Shown here piece after piece: positions 34,238-43,634 of a DNA stretch of 64,000 nt. Each line of letters opens with the position of its first letter. The first letter of the stretch is position 1. The position numbers and the translations under genes are program-made. Below the pieces are notes generated by a model. The model was given only the letters and a program-made list of their open reading frames with translations, did no database searches and had not been told where the DNA came from. This stretch comes from DASYXT01 sp035934555 (lineage in GTDB: Bacteria; Verrucomicrobiota; Verrucomicrobiia; Limisphaerales; UBA8199), in NCBI GenBank assembly GCA_035934555.1, contig DASYXT010000118.1, positions 62,001-126,000 of the forward strand, read 5' to 3'.

Positions 34238-35968
34238 TTACAGCGGCAGGAAAATGGCGACAGTAGTCCCTTGGCCGAGTTGGGATTTCAGCTTGATCTG
34301 GCCGCGGTGGATTTCAATAATTCGAGCCACGATGGCCAGGCCCAAACCGGTTCCTTTGGCTTTAGTCGTTCCGAGGACCGTGGAGAACGCCCGGCGCCGT
34401 TGCTCGGCTGTCATGCCTTGGCCGGTGTCGGCGAATTCAATCGCCAGGTGCGTCGGTTTTCGGTTGCCGGCACGAACGCGTGCCAGCCGTGAGGTAAGGG
34501 TCAAAGTCCCACCTTCAGGCATGGCTTCTACGGCATTGAGAATGAGGTTAAGAAAGGCCTGCTCCAACTGAGCAGCATCGCCGGAGATCGAGGGCAGGTT
34601 GCCCGGCAGGTTTCGTACAACCTCAACGTTATGCTGTTTGAGCTTGTGCCGCACCAAAAGCAGCAATTCTTCGAGCAGATTGTTGAGTTGTACGGGTGCA
34701 AACTGGGGCTCGGTCGTCCGCGCGAAATCGAGGATTTTTTCGACGATTTTGTTTAAGTGCTCGATCTTTTGATCGATAATGCGCACATCCTTCGCGCGTG
34801 GGTCGCTTGGGGGGAACCTGAGGTCCAGCGAGTGATATAGCATTTTCATGACTGTCAACGGGTTGCGAATTTCATGGGCAACCTCAGCGGCGAGCAACCC
34901 GAGGGCGGAAAGCTTCTCGTTTTGACGCAGTTGCTCTTCCACATCGACCAACCGCTCGTAAAGGCGGGCTTTTTCGATCGCAATAGCAGAGAGCTCAGCC
35001 AAAGCTGACAGGATCCGGATTTCCTCATTGGAAAAGCTATAGGGCTGGCCGGTATAAACGCTTAAAGTGCCGATGGCCTGGCCCCCGAAAAGCAGCGGAA
35101 CGCCAAGCAGGGCGACAAGTCCTTCGCGCCGAGCTATTTCCAGGTGCTGGTAACGCGTCGAGGTTTGCACGTTTTCGACCTGCAACGGCTTCTTCCGGCG
35201 GACGACGATGCCCAACAAGCTATCTTCGAGGCTCAGCCTGGGCCGAGCGAGGTAGGCCGGGCCGGCACCATAGCTGGCGCGCAAATCGAGCCACTGCCGC
35301 GTTTCGTCCAGCAGCAGCAGCGAGCACATCCGCGCGCGCATGAGGACGCAGGCCTCGCGGGTGATTACCTGGAGAGCGTCATCGAGGCTGAGAGTTGAGT
35401 TGATCGCCTGGCTGACGCTGGCCAGGGCCTCGAAGAGGTTTACCTTCAGCCGCAACTGTTCATAAAGCCAGGTGTTGTGGATAACTCGGGCAGCCTCGGC
35501 GGCGAGAGCTTCGAGCAGTTCCTGGTCCTGCTCGGTGAAAGCTCCGAGCCGATCGGAATCCACATTGAGCACGCCGCGGACCTCGCCGTTGACTTCAAGC
35601 GGCACAGCCAATTCCGAACGGACGGACGGGCGCAGCATCACATAGCGGGAATCGCTGCTGACGTCGCCGACGCGGGCGGGTTTGCCTGCTCGAGCCACCC
35701 AGCCGGTAATGCCTTCACCGAGACGCAATTTAAGTTCAACGGCTTGCTCGGGCAGACCGTGAGAAGCGTGAATTTCCAGGAAACCGGTGGTAGGGTTGAG
35801 GAGAACAGCCGAGCCGCTGGAGGCGCGCATGAGGCGAACCGCTTCGCGCAGGATAAGCTGCAGGGCTTCCTGCGGGTCGAGTGTGGAATGGAGAACGGTA
35901 GCGACCTGGTACAACAGGTTCAGCCGCTCGTAGCGCGCCTTTATGTGCTCGAGGTCGTCCACCGGCAC
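34238..35968 (-). CDS. GAF-GAF sensor histidine kinase
   Basis: A 576-residue soluble kinase with no membrane helix. Two GAF domains (about 15-165: MRASSGSAVLLNPTTGFLEI, GEGITGWVARAGKPARVGDV; about 185-335: MRARMCSLLLLDETRQWLDL, GVPLLFGGQAIGTLSVYTG) precede a HisKA domain with AEVAHEIRNPLTVMKML and an HATPase_c domain (LNLILNAVEAMPEGG, ADTGQGMTAEQ, GLGLAIVARIIEI). GAF ligands could be small molecules or a redox/light cofactor; none can be assigned. GTG start at 35968. No response regulator is adjacent, so it is an orphan kinase. It starts divergently from gmd with only 86 bases between. Confidence 0.93.
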   Translation of the reverse strand: MPVDDLEHIKARYERLNLLYQVATVLHSTLDPQEALQLILREAVRLMRASSGSAVLLNPTTGFLEIHASHGLPEQAVELKLRLGEGITGWVARAGKPARVGDVSSDSRYVMLRPSVRSELAVPLEVNGEVRGVLNVDSDRLGAFTEQDQELLEALAAEAARVIHNTWLYEQLRLKVNLFEALASVSQAINSTLSLDDALQVITREACVLMRARMCSLLLLDETRQWLDLRASYGAGPAYLARPRLSLEDSLLGIVVRRKKPLQVENVQTSTRYQHLEIARREGLVALLGVPLLFGGQAIGTLSVYTGQPYSFSNEEIRILSALAELSAIAIEKARLYERLVDVEEQLRQNEKLSALGLLAAEVAHEIRNPLTVMKMLYHSLDLRFPPSDPRAKDVRIIDQKIEHLNKIVEKILDFARTTEPQFAPVQLNNLLEELLLLVRHKLKQHNVEVVRNLPGNLPSISGDAAQLEQAFLNLILNAVEAMPEGGTLTLTSRLARVRAGNRKPTHLAIEFADTGQGMTAEQRRRAFSTVLGTTKAKGTGLGLAIVARIIEIHRGQIKLKSQLGQGTTVAIFLPL

Positions 35969-36054
35969 GGGGATTGTACCGCAAACGTGAGTGGGAGCAA
36001 CGCAATCCCATTGCTCTTGCCAACCGCGCAGCCTCTGCCGATGCTGGTTTCCTT

Positions 36055-37068
36055 ATGCCTAAGAAAGCATTCATAACCGGCATTACCGGCCAGGACGGGT
36101 CGTACTTGGCGGAATTGTTGCTGGCCAAGGGTTACGAAGTGCACGGGCTGGTGCGCCGCGCCAGCACCTTCAACCGCGGGCGGCTCGACACGATCTATTC
36201 CGACCCGCAAATAGAGGGCACGCGGTTGTTTCTGCACTACGGCGATTTAAGCGAGGGAAGCTCCCTGGTGCGCCTGCTGGCGAAGCTTGACCCTGAGGAG
36301 ATTTACAACCTCGGCGCTCAGAGCCATGTGCGCGTCAGCTTCGATAACCCGGAATATTCGACGGATGTCAACGCGACCGGTACGGTCCGTTTGCTCGAAG
36401 CGATCCGCGAGTCAGGCATCAAACCGCGTTTCTATCAGGCCTCCTCGAGCGAAATGTACGGCAAAGTGCGCGAGGTGCCGCAAACCGAGGCCACACCATT
36501 TTATCCGCGCAGCCCCTACGCGGCTTCGAAAGTCTATGCTTACTGGATCACAGTGAACTACCGCGAAGCTTACGGGTTGCATGCGACCAACGGCATTTTG
36601 TTCAACCATGAATCGCCGCGGCGCGGTGAAAGTTTCGTCACGCGTAAGATCACCCGCGCGGTGGCTCACATTCAGGCTGGGCTGCAGGACAAACTGTACC
36701 TTGGCAACCTGGACGCGAAGCGCGACTGGGGATACGCCAAGGAATACGTCGAAGCAATGTGGCTGATGTTGCAGCAGGACAAGCCGGACGATTACGTCGT
36801 CGCCACGGGCGAGACCCATTCCGTGCGGGAGTTCCTCGACGAAGCATTTGGTTACGTTAGTTTGGACTGGAAAAAGCATATCGAGATGGATGAGCGGTAT
36901 CTGCGCCCGTCGGAAGTGGACCTGCTGCTCGGCGATGCCAGCAAGGCCAAGCGGCAGCTCGGTTGGGCGCCCAAAACCCGCTTTCGCGATCTCGTCCGCT
37001 TAATGGTTGATGCGGACGTGCAGTTGCTCAAAGACCACCGCGAGGGCAGGGTGCGCGTCACCAGCTAG
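36055..37068 (+). CDS. gmd: GDP-mannose 4,6-dehydratase
   Basis: Makes GDP-4-keto-6-deoxymannose, the precursor of GDP-fucose, GDP-rhamnose and GDP-perosamine for surface glycans. 337 residues from ATG at 36055. NADP-binding GITGQDGSYLAELLLAKGYEV, active-site SSSEMYG with the SYK triad in SPYAASKVYAYW, and the family signature FNHESPRRGESFVTRKI are all present. The frame is open 27 codons further upstream without homology. Next genes are a glycosyltransferase and prmC; the following step (fcl/rmd) is not in this window. Confidence 0.95.
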   Translation: MPKKAFITGITGQDGSYLAELLLAKGYEVHGLVRRASTFNRGRLDTIYSDPQIEGTRLFLHYGDLSEGSSLVRLLAKLDPEEIYNLGAQSHVRVSFDNPEYSTDVNATGTVRLLEAIRESGIKPRFYQASSSEMYGKVREVPQTEATPFYPRSPYAASKVYAYWITVNYREAYGLHATNGILFNHESPRRGESFVTRKITRAVAHIQAGLQDKLYLGNLDAKRDWGYAKEYVEAMWLMLQQDKPDDYVVATGETHSVREFLDEAFGYVSLDWKKHIEMDERYLRPSEVDLLLGDASKAKRQLGWAPKTRFRDLVRLMVDADVQLLKDHREGRVRVTS

Positions 37069-37236
37069 GCCACCACTGTTGCAGCGGCGGTGCGCGGGAT
37101 AATGCTCGCGCTCGGCCCACCAGTCCCTCCATCACTGAGGGGAAACAGGGATGCCTGTCCGTTGCGCTCCACGGTGCTCGCCCGCGCCTTTGCGGTTGCC
37201 CAGGGCTGCCAAAGCCGGTATGCGTGATGCCGCTGC

Positions 37237-38082
37237 ATGAGCGACTCACCGCCATTCTCCGAGTTGGGAACCAAGCCGGTCGATGCCGGGCTGCCGTTTG
37301 CCCGGCGGCGCGTTGGGTTTCCCGGCGCTTGCGGCCGCCTGGGAATTTGCGGCGACCCAGTCCTGTCGGTCATCGTCCCCTTGCGTAATGAAGCCTTAAA
37401 TGTAGTCCCGCTGGCGCAGCAGATTTTCAAAGCCTTGGAAAAAAACCCCAGCCCGCTCGAGTTGCTGTTTGTGGATGACGCCAGCACCGATGAGACCTGG
37501 CGCCAAATCCTTGAGGCGCAGCGGGCCGATGCACGCGTGCGGCCGCTGCGTCACCTGCGGCACGGCGGTCAAAGCGCGGCATTGTGGACGGGACTTTGTG
37601 CCGCCCGCGGGGACGTATTGTCCACCTTGGATGGCGACTTGCAAAACGATCCGGCTGACGTTCCGCTGTTGCTTGCACAATTGCCGGAGTGGGATCTGGT
37701 ATGCGGCGTGCGAGCTCGTCGCATGGATAACGGCGTGCGCCGCTTCTCCTCGGGCGTCGCGCGCACTGCACGACGGCTGATGCTGGGCGTTGATTTTCGC
37801 GATATCGGATGCAACCTGCGGGTCATGAAGCGGTCGGTGTTGCAAACACTGCTGCCGTTTGACGGACTACACAGGTTCCTGCCGTTGCTAGCCCATGATG
37901 CGGGGGCGCGCGTTAAGGAAATGCCCGTCGCCCATCATCCGCGGGTGGCCGGCCAATCCAAGTACGGGGTCTGGAACCGGATGGGGCGCGGAATGTATGA
38001 CCTGGCGATGATTGCGTGGTACCGGAAGCGCCAACTGGCCAATGTCGCGGTAGTCGAGCACGAGCCGGCCCGGCTCGGTTAG
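37237..38082 (+). CDS. Family 2 glycosyltransferase, polyprenyl-phosphate type
   Basis: A 281-residue GT2 enzyme of the dolichol/undecaprenyl-phosphate sugar transferase group. The GT-A fold begins at SVIVPLRNEALNVVPLAQQ; FVDDASTDETW holds the first acidic pair, LDGDLQNDPADVP the metal-binding DxD-like site, and YGVWNRMGRGMYD the C-terminal motif. No C-terminal membrane helices. The first 40 residues (MSDSPPFSELGTKPVDAGLP) are not conserved and the real start may be later. Likely makes a lipid-linked sugar for envelope glycans; sugar unknown. Confidence 0.88.
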   Translation: MSDSPPFSELGTKPVDAGLPFARRRVGFPGACGRLGICGDPVLSVIVPLRNEALNVVPLAQQIFKALEKNPSPLELLFVDDASTDETWRQILEAQRADARVRPLRHLRHGGQSAALWTGLCAARGDVLSTLDGDLQNDPADVPLLLAQLPEWDLVCGVRARRMDNGVRRFSSGVARTARRLMLGVDFRDIGCNLRVMKRSVLQTLLPFDGLHRFLPLLAHDAGARVKEMPVAHHPRVAGQSKYGVWNRMGRGMYDLAMIAWYRKRQLANVAVVEHEPARLG

Positions 38083-38098
38083 CACCGCCGGGCACTGC

Positions 38099-39007
38099 GT
38101 GAACCTGCTCGAAGCCATCCAGAAAAGCGCGGGATTTCTCGCGCGCAAGGGGGTTGAATCACCGCGGTTGCAAGCCGAACTATTATTGGCGGCGCTGCTC
38201 AAACTACCTCGCATGAAGTTGTACCTGAATTTTGAGCGGGCGCTCACACCAGCCGAGACAGAGGTTTTGCGCGAGTGGGTCCGCCGCCGCGGCCAACACG
38301 AACCACTGCAATACATCATCGGCTCGACCTCCTTTTGCGGGCTGGAACTGGCGGTCAACCCGCAGGTGCTGGTTCCGCGGCCCGAAACGGAACTGCTGGC
38401 CGAGCAAGGCTGGACTTTCCTGAACGGATTATCCTCCGCAACGCAGCCTGCGCATGAAGAATCGGCGCGGTCCAGCGGATTGGGCACGCCGATGGCTTTG
38501 GACTTTGGCACTGGCAGCGGCTGCGTGGCGCTCGCCCTGGCCGTCCATTGCCCGCAAGCGGAAGTTTATGCGGTGGACTCTTCGGCTGAAGCGTTGGTCG
38601 TTGCGCGCCAAAATGCGTCAGGGCACGGCCTGGAATTACGGCTTCATTTCCTCGAAGGCGACGGCTTTGGAGCCATTCCGGCTGGGCTCCAATTCAACCT
38701 GGTCATCAGCAACCCGCCGTATATTCCCACAGGCGACATCGCGCAACTCCAAGCCGAGGTGCGTGATTATGAGCCGCGCGCGGCGCTGGATGGCGGGCCT
38801 GACGGCCTCGACTACTACCGCCGGCTGGCGGCGCAGGCCAAGCCTTTCCTCGCCTGCGCGGGGAGATTGATGGCCGAGTTCGGCGATGGCCAGGCTCAGA
38901 GCGTGAGCGAAATCTTCTCCGCGCAAAACTGGATTGTGGAGCAGGTGCTGTCGGATTACACTCAGCGCCCGAGAATACTCATTGCGCGCCCAACAGGCGC
39001 CAGCTAA
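38099..39007 (+). CDS. prmC: Release factor glutamine methyltransferase
   Basis: Methylates the GGQ glutamine of RF1 and RF2, so it is the partner of the prfB product. 302 residues from a GTG at 38099. N-terminal helical domain (KGVESPRLQAELLLAALLKL), then SAM-binding DFGTGSGCVALALAV, acidic loop YAVDSSAEALVVAR and the catalytic NPPYIPTGD motif. It is followed after 5 bases by murA, in the same direction; cotranscription with murA is likely. Confidence 0.94.
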   Translation: MNLLEAIQKSAGFLARKGVESPRLQAELLLAALLKLPRMKLYLNFERALTPAETEVLREWVRRRGQHEPLQYIIGSTSFCGLELAVNPQVLVPRPETELLAEQGWTFLNGLSSATQPAHEESARSSGLGTPMALDFGTGSGCVALALAVHCPQAEVYAVDSSAEALVVARQNASGHGLELRLHFLEGDGFGAIPAGLQFNLVISNPPYIPTGDIAQLQAEVRDYEPRAALDGGPDGLDYYRRLAAQAKPFLACAGRLMAEFGDGQAQSVSEIFSAQNWIVEQVLSDYTQRPRILIARPTGAS

Positions 39008-39012
39008 CGCTC

Positions 39013-40275
39013 ATGGATAGTTTCCTAATCAAAGGCGGCGCGCCGCTGGAAGGCGAAGTGACCATCAGCGGCGCCAAAAACGCCGCGCTCCCAATCCTGG
39101 CGGCAACACTTCTCACCAACGAACCGTGCGTGCTGCGCCGCGTGCCGAACCTCAGCGATGTGCGGTTCATGGGCCAAATCCTGAACTGGCTCGGCGCCGA
39201 CGTGCGCGTCGAGCCCGGCACTATTCGCGTCCAGGCCCGGAAAGTAAAAGGCACGGGCGAATACGATCTGATTCGCAAAATGCGCGGGTCGATTTGCATC
39301 ATGGGCCCGCTGTTGGCGCGTCTGGGCAAAGCCGTGGTCTCGCTGCCCGGTGGCTGCGTTATCGGTGCGCGCCCCATCAATTTGCATCTGAAAGGACTGC
39401 AGGCCCTCGGCGCCAAAGTGGTCATCGAAAGCGGCTATGTTCACGCCAGCACCAAACGCCTTGTGGGTTCTGCCATGTTCCTCGGTGGCCGCTCCGGGTC
39501 AACCGTTCTCGGGACCGCCAATGTGATGATGGCGGCGACGCTGGCCGAAGGTGTCACCGTCATCGAAAGCGCCGCCTGCGAACCCGAGGTGGTGGACCTG
39601 GCTAACTTCCTCAATGCCATGGGAGCGCGGGTCAGCGGCGCGGGCAGTCCAACCATTACTATCACGGGGGTGCGCCAACTGCACGGGACGGAGCACGAAA
39701 TCATTCCCGACCGGATCGAGGCGGCCACTTACGCGATCGGCGCTGTGGCCACCAATGGCCACGTCACGCTGCGCGGTGCACGCGCCGAGCACATGCATGC
39801 CGTGCTGGACAAGCTGCGCGACACAGGCGCCAGGATCGAATCCCATAACGGCAGTTTAAGCGTGCGCCGCCAGGGCCGGCTCAAGCCGGTGGACATCACC
39901 ACGCTTCCCTATTCCGGGTTCCCTACCGATGCCCAGGCCCAAATGATGGCGTTGATGGCCTTGACCCCGGGAATCAGTATCATTACTGAACGCATTTTTG
40001 AGTCGCGTTTCATGCATGTCAGCGAACTGGCCCGCCTGGGAGCGGACATCGAGATCGAAGGCCCGAGCGCCATTGTGAAGGGCGGCAAACCGCTCAGCGG
40101 CGCGCCCGTCATGGCTAGCGACTTGCGCGCCTCGGCCGCGCTCGTGCTGGCAGGATTGGCCGCACGCGGCACCACGCAGGTTAACCGGGTGTATCACATT
40201 GACCGCGGCTACGAACAGATTGACATTAAGCTGCGGCAATTGGGCGCCCGGATTGAACGAGTAGAAGAGTCATGA
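39013..40275 (+). CDS. murA: UDP-N-acetylglucosamine 1-carboxyvinyltransferase
   Basis: First committed step of peptidoglycan synthesis (transfers enolpyruvate from PEP). 420 residues, normal. Catalytic K22-type lysine in ISGAKNAALPILAA, the PEP-reactive cysteine in LPGGCVIGARP (matching C115 of E. coli, the fosfomycin target; the cysteine is conserved so fosfomycin sensitivity is expected), and the conserved GFPTDAQAQMMAL. Its stop overlaps the following gene by four bases. Confidence 0.96.
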   Translation: MDSFLIKGGAPLEGEVTISGAKNAALPILAATLLTNEPCVLRRVPNLSDVRFMGQILNWLGADVRVEPGTIRVQARKVKGTGEYDLIRKMRGSICIMGPLLARLGKAVVSLPGGCVIGARPINLHLKGLQALGAKVVIESGYVHASTKRLVGSAMFLGGRSGSTVLGTANVMMAATLAEGVTVIESAACEPEVVDLANFLNAMGARVSGAGSPTITITGVRQLHGTEHEIIPDRIEAATYAIGAVATNGHVTLRGARAEHMHAVLDKLRDTGARIESHNGSLSVRRQGRLKPVDITTLPYSGFPTDAQAQMMALMALTPGISIITERIFESRFMHVSELARLGADIEIEGPSAIVKGGKPLSGAPVMASDLRASAALVLAGLAARGTTQVNRVYHIDRGYEQIDIKLRQLGARIERVEES

Positions 40276-40676
40276 CCAAACTGATAGCATTGGTAATCGC
40301 CGTCGCTGTCCTATACGGCGGCTGGGAATTATTTTTGTATTGGGACAGCGTTAAGAACGACGAGGAGACACAAAAGAAGCAAGCAGCCGCCAGCGTCGTA
40401 ATTCCGGAGCAACTGCCTGGGGTGCCGTACGACCTCGAAAACGCGCTGCAGGCCGCCACGTCACACGGCGCCGATGGGCTCGGCGCATTTCTCAAGCAAT
40501 ATGGCTCCCGCCTGCAAGACCCCCGCAAAGCCTGGCTGCAAATGGACTACTGCCAAATGCTGGCGCGCGAAGACACGGCCGATGCCAAGCGGTTGTTTGC
40601 CGAGGTCAAAGCCCGCACGCCAAGCAACTCACCCGTCTGGCCACGGGTTAAGCAATTGGAAAAAATCTTCCAATAA
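40272..40676 (+). CDS. Small membrane-anchored protein of unknown function
   Basis: A 134-residue protein starting inside the murA stop (ATGA overlap). One N-terminal membrane helix (MTKLIALVIAVAVLYGGWEL), then about 110 hydrophilic residues with TPR-like alternation (ALQAATSHGADGLGAFLKQY, AWLQMDYCQMLAREDTADAK, SPVWPRVKQLEKI). No motif that I recognise. The coupling to murA suggests an envelope role; this is inference from position only. Confidence 0.75.
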   Translation: MTKLIALVIAVAVLYGGWELFLYWDSVKNDEETQKKQAAASVVIPEQLPGVPYDLENALQAATSHGADGLGAFLKQYGSRLQDPRKAWLQMDYCQMLAREDTADAKRLFAEVKARTPSNSPVWPRVKQLEKIFQ

Positions 40677-40747
40677 TGCAAGCGGCCGAGGGCTGCCGCA
40701 CTCCATGACGCTGCCGCGAGGTCTGGCACGCCGCTCATTCCGCGAGG

Positions 40748-40778
40748 GTTTGGACTGCGGCAGCCCTCTGCCGCTTTG
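40748..40778. repeat. Dispersed CTGCGGCAGCCCTCTGCCGC repeat unit
   Basis: Imperfect palindrome around GGCAG...CTGCC. Same unit as 60297-60326 and, reversed, 19308-19337. It fills the gap between the murA-linked gene and the zinc-ribbon gene (40677-40911), where no coding region was seen. Confidence 0.6.
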
Positions 40779-40911
40779 TCCAGCGGGTTACTGGTCTCAA
40801 GGCACCCCCAATCAGTCAGATTAGTTACTTAGGGGAACGGACATTTTGTGCTGGTCACCCCGTTTCAGCCTCTTTATGCTGGAGTCGCCGTCGCAATCAA
40901 AAGGCCGCTTT

Positions 40912-41421
40912 ATGGACGTCATATTTAATTGCCCCAAATGTGAACAGGAATTAGCGGTGGATGCCTCAGGTGCCGGCACGCAAATCGATTGTCCTTCCTG
41001 CGGCGCAGCCATTGTGATTCCGGAACAGAACAACGTGCCTCGCAGCGGAGGCGGCATACCGACCGTGGCATACGCCGAGCCCAACCCGGCCAACCCGATT
41101 TCCTCCTCCGCGGCCGCGCGGGTCGAGTTGCATCTCAAGGTGCCCAGCAATAAGGCCGCCGAGAGCCTGATCGCCAAACCGTTGGTCCCCCTGGAAGCCG
41201 CCGCCAAGGAGACCGACAAAAAGCTCAGAGTCAAAACCATTCGCCATACCGATTGCATCGAAGTCGGTCACGACCGCTTCGACGAAATCGTCTCCAGTTT
41301 CTTGAGCAAAACCGGCGAGAGCAACATCGTCAGTCTCACGCCGATCACCTACACGTTCCTGGATATCGGCACACAAAAGCTGCTGACCGAGTTCGGTCTG
41401 ATCATCGTGTATCGCGGGTAA
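40912..41421 (+). CDS. Zinc-ribbon protein of unknown function
   Basis: A 169-residue protein beginning with a CxxC-x16-CxxC ribbon (C7, C10, C27, C30: NCPKC, IDCPSCGAAIVIPEQ). The middle is disordered and Pro/Ala-rich; the C-terminal 70 residues (KLRVKTIRHTDCIEVGHDRF, DEIVSSFLSKTGESNIVSLT) form an alpha/beta unit that I do not recognise. ATG at 40912 starts just before the ribbon; an open frame from 40846 has no support. The same kind of N-terminal ribbon precedes the Ser/Thr kinase at 43635-44645, so it may mark a shared targeting module. Confidence 0.7.
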   Translation: MDVIFNCPKCEQELAVDASGAGTQIDCPSCGAAIVIPEQNNVPRSGGGIPTVAYAEPNPANPISSSAAARVELHLKVPSNKAAESLIAKPLVPLEAAAKETDKKLRVKTIRHTDCIEVGHDRFDEIVSSFLSKTGESNIVSLTPITYTFLDIGTQKLLTEFGLIIVYRG

Positions 41422-41584
41422 CCGTGCGTTGGCCAGAGCGAATTACGCAAAGGCTCGAAGGCGCAACAGGGCAGGCCAATCAAGACTTCTCTGGGTCTTA
41501 GCGGCTCTGCGGCTCCGCGTTAAAACCCGTAACGGCCGCCCAAAAAACTCGACACCCCTGCGCGCCGCTCACTATGGTATCAGG

Positions 41585-42580
41585 ATGAAATGTTGGTTGA
41601 ACCGGATGCTGCTGGTGCTGCTCTGCGTGGTGGCATTGCCGTACCGCTCGCCCGCCCCTCTGATTTACCGGCCGGGTGAGGGTTGGAGCTACGAACCGGT
41701 CGGGGGCGGCGGCACCAAGTGGCAGCGCGGTCGCGCCAAGGACCAGTTGGATGTCGCCCAGGCTGCTTTTGACAAGAAGGATTATTCACAAGCGTTGCGC
41801 GCGGCGCGGCGCGTCGTGCGGGTTTGGCCATTGTCGGATTACGCGCCTACCGCGCAATACCTGATCGCCCGTTGCTACGAAGCCAAGGGGCAGGATGAAA
41901 AAGCGTTCAAGGAATATCAGAAGGTGCTGGAAAAGCAGCCTAAGATCGCCACCTTCCAGGACATCCTGCAACGCCAATTCGAGATCGCCAACAAATTCCT
42001 TGGCGGCAAATGGTTCAAACTCTGGGGCTTTATTCCCATCTTCTCTTCCATGGACAAGACGGCGGATATGTTCGAAAAAATCGTGCGCACCGGGCCATAC
42101 AGCGACGTCGCGCCCCAGGCGCAAATGAAGATCGGCGCCGCACGTGAGAAACAGAAGAACTTCGCGCTCGCGGCCAAGGCCTACGAAACGGCCGCCGACC
42201 GATACCATGACCGCCCGCAAATCGCCGCCGACGCCCTGTTCCGCCAAGGCATGTCCTACGACGAGGAAGCGCAAACGGCTGAATACGATCAGAGCACCGC
42301 CGGCCAGGCTATCGCCACCTTCACCGATTTCAGCACGCTTTTTCCCGGCGACGCGCGTGTGATGGAAGCGCAGAAACTCATCACCTCCCTGCGCAGCGAG
42401 CAAGCGCGCGGCAACTTCATGATCGCCAAGTTCTACGAGAAATACAAAAAATGGAATGGCGCCCTGGTTTATTATAACGAGGTGCTTTTGCTGGACCCTA
42501 ATTCCAGCTATGCCACCCTCGCGCGCCTCCGCATCGACGAACTGAAGAAAGCCAAACTCCCAAAAGCGGCTTCCAAGTGA
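41585..42580 (+). CDS. BamD/YfiO-like TPR protein
   Basis: An exported 331-residue protein with TPR-type repeats: KDQLDVAQAAFDKKDYSQAL, LIARCYEAKGQDEKAFKEYQ, KNFALAAKAYETAADRYHDR, ALFRQGMSYDEEAQTAEYDQ and KKWNGALVYYNEVLLLDPNS. This is the organisation of the BamD outer-membrane assembly lipoprotein. The signal peptide (MLLVLLCVVALP) lacks a clear lipobox, so it may be soluble in the periplasm. ATG at 41585 was chosen because it begins the signal. It is followed by the lptE-like gene after one base, giving an outer-membrane assembly pair. Confidence 0.85.
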   Translation: MKCWLNRMLLVLLCVVALPYRSPAPLIYRPGEGWSYEPVGGGGTKWQRGRAKDQLDVAQAAFDKKDYSQALRAARRVVRVWPLSDYAPTAQYLIARCYEAKGQDEKAFKEYQKVLEKQPKIATFQDILQRQFEIANKFLGGKWFKLWGFIPIFSSMDKTADMFEKIVRTGPYSDVAPQAQMKIGAAREKQKNFALAAKAYETAADRYHDRPQIAADALFRQGMSYDEEAQTAEYDQSTAGQAIATFTDFSTLFPGDARVMEAQKLITSLRSEQARGNFMIAKFYEKYKKWNGALVYYNEVLLLDPNSSYATLARLRIDELKKAKLPKAASK

Positions 42581-42581
42581 C

Positions 42582-43133
42582 ATGCCATCCTCACGACCGA
42601 ACTCCTCTGGCCAAGCGGTCCACGGTTGGTTTTGCTGGTTAGCGGGCCCGGCAATGCTGGTGCTGTTGCCAGCTTGCGCCGGGTATCGCCTCGGCCCCAC
42701 CAACGGCCTGGAAGCCGGAGAGAAGTCGGTTCAAGTTGCGCCTTTCTATAATCAAACGCTCGAACCGCGACTGACCGACGCCGTCACGATGGAAATGCGG
42801 CGCGAGATTCAACGGGACGGCACCTACGCACTGGCCACCCACGGCGACGCGGACATCATCGTCACCGGCTCGCTCACGCGTTATGTTCGCGAGGAAGTCA
42901 CCCTCGCCACGACCGATGTGCTGACCGTGCGTGATTTCCGGCTCGGTCTGACGGCGCGCGTGGTGGCCCGGGAACGCTCGACCGGGCGGGTGCTGCTGGA
43001 TCAACCCGTCAGCGGGTTCACGCTGATCCGGGTCGGCAACGATTTAACCAGCGCCGAGCGCCAGGCGATGCCATTGCTGGCGGATGACCTGGCCAAAAAC
43101 ATTACCGCGCTGCTGGCCGACGGGAAATGGTGA
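42582..43133 (+). CDS. lptE: LptE-like lipoprotein
   Basis: A 183-residue lipoprotein: signal peptide and lipobox LPAC (C32), then CAGYRLGP and a beta-rich domain of the LptE type (VQVAPFYNQTLEPRLTDAVT, TGSLTRYVREEVTLATTDVL, LTARVVARERSTGRVLLDQP). LptE plugs and assists LptD in LPS insertion into the outer membrane. LptE proteins outside Proteobacteria are divergent; the GYRLG/VAPF-N-T pattern supports the call. Directly after the BamD-like gene. Confidence 0.82.
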   Translation: MPSSRPNSSGQAVHGWFCWLAGPAMLVLLPACAGYRLGPTNGLEAGEKSVQVAPFYNQTLEPRLTDAVTMEMRREIQRDGTYALATHGDADIIVTGSLTRYVREEVTLATTDVLTVRDFRLGLTARVVARERSTGRVLLDQPVSGFTLIRVGNDLTSAERQAMPLLADDLAKNITALLADGKW

Positions 43134-43180
43134 GCTGAAAAAGCTGGACCCCACGCGCGAACCATGGGATCACCCATCCC

Positions 43181-43609
43181 ATGAAATTTAATCTCAAATT
43201 CGGTGCGGCGGCGGCACTGGCAATGGTGCTGTCGGCAACTCCACGTCCGCTCTTGGCGCAGGCCGCAACTTCCACCAACAGGCCCGCGGCGGCGACCCAG
43301 ACCACTTCACAAGGTGAACAGCCGCCGAAGGCCAAGAAGCCGTCTCCCGGCCCGTTTCATGGCAAGCTCCTCGCAGTTGATCCAGTCGCCAAAACCATCA
43401 GGGTCGGCAAACGCACGTTCCAAATCACCGGCCAAACCCGGATCAGCAAGAATGGCAAGCCGGCCACTTTGGCCGATGGCCTTGTGGGCGAGGAAGTCAG
43501 CGGGTATGTGAAACCGACCGAAACCGGCCAGTTCGCGGCCACCGTCGTGACCTTTGGTCCGAAACCTGGGAAAAACGCTCAGAAAAAGAGCAGCACGCAA
43601 GAAAAGTAA
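43181..43609 (+). CDS. Exported small beta-rich protein (DUF5666-like)
   Basis: 142 residues: signal peptide (AAALAMVLSATPRPLLAQAA), Thr/Ala/Pro-rich linker, then a small OB-like unit (GKLLAVDPVAKTIRVGKRTF, QITGQTRISKNGKPATLADG, YVKPTETGQFAATVVTFG) that looks like the DUF5666-type domain of secreted proteins. Ends in a Lys-rich tail. Function unknown. It starts 48 bases after the lptE-like stop and ends 26 bases before the convergent kinase gene. Confidence 0.75.
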   Translation: MKFNLKFGAAAALAMVLSATPRPLLAQAATSTNRPAAATQTTSQGEQPPKAKKPSPGPFHGKLLAVDPVAKTIRVGKRTFQITGQTRISKNGKPATLADGLVGEEVSGYVKPTETGQFAATVVTFGPKPGKNAQKKSSTQEK

Positions 43610-43634
43610 GCTACACCGCTAAACTGGCACCCGC

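Noticed and set aside
35475..35484. Perfect DnaA box (TTGTGGATAA) in the GAF kinase gene
   Set aside because: Single copy, within codons for VIHN, without an AT-rich unwinding region or other boxes; not an origin, though the parS pair nearby makes origin proximity worth checking.
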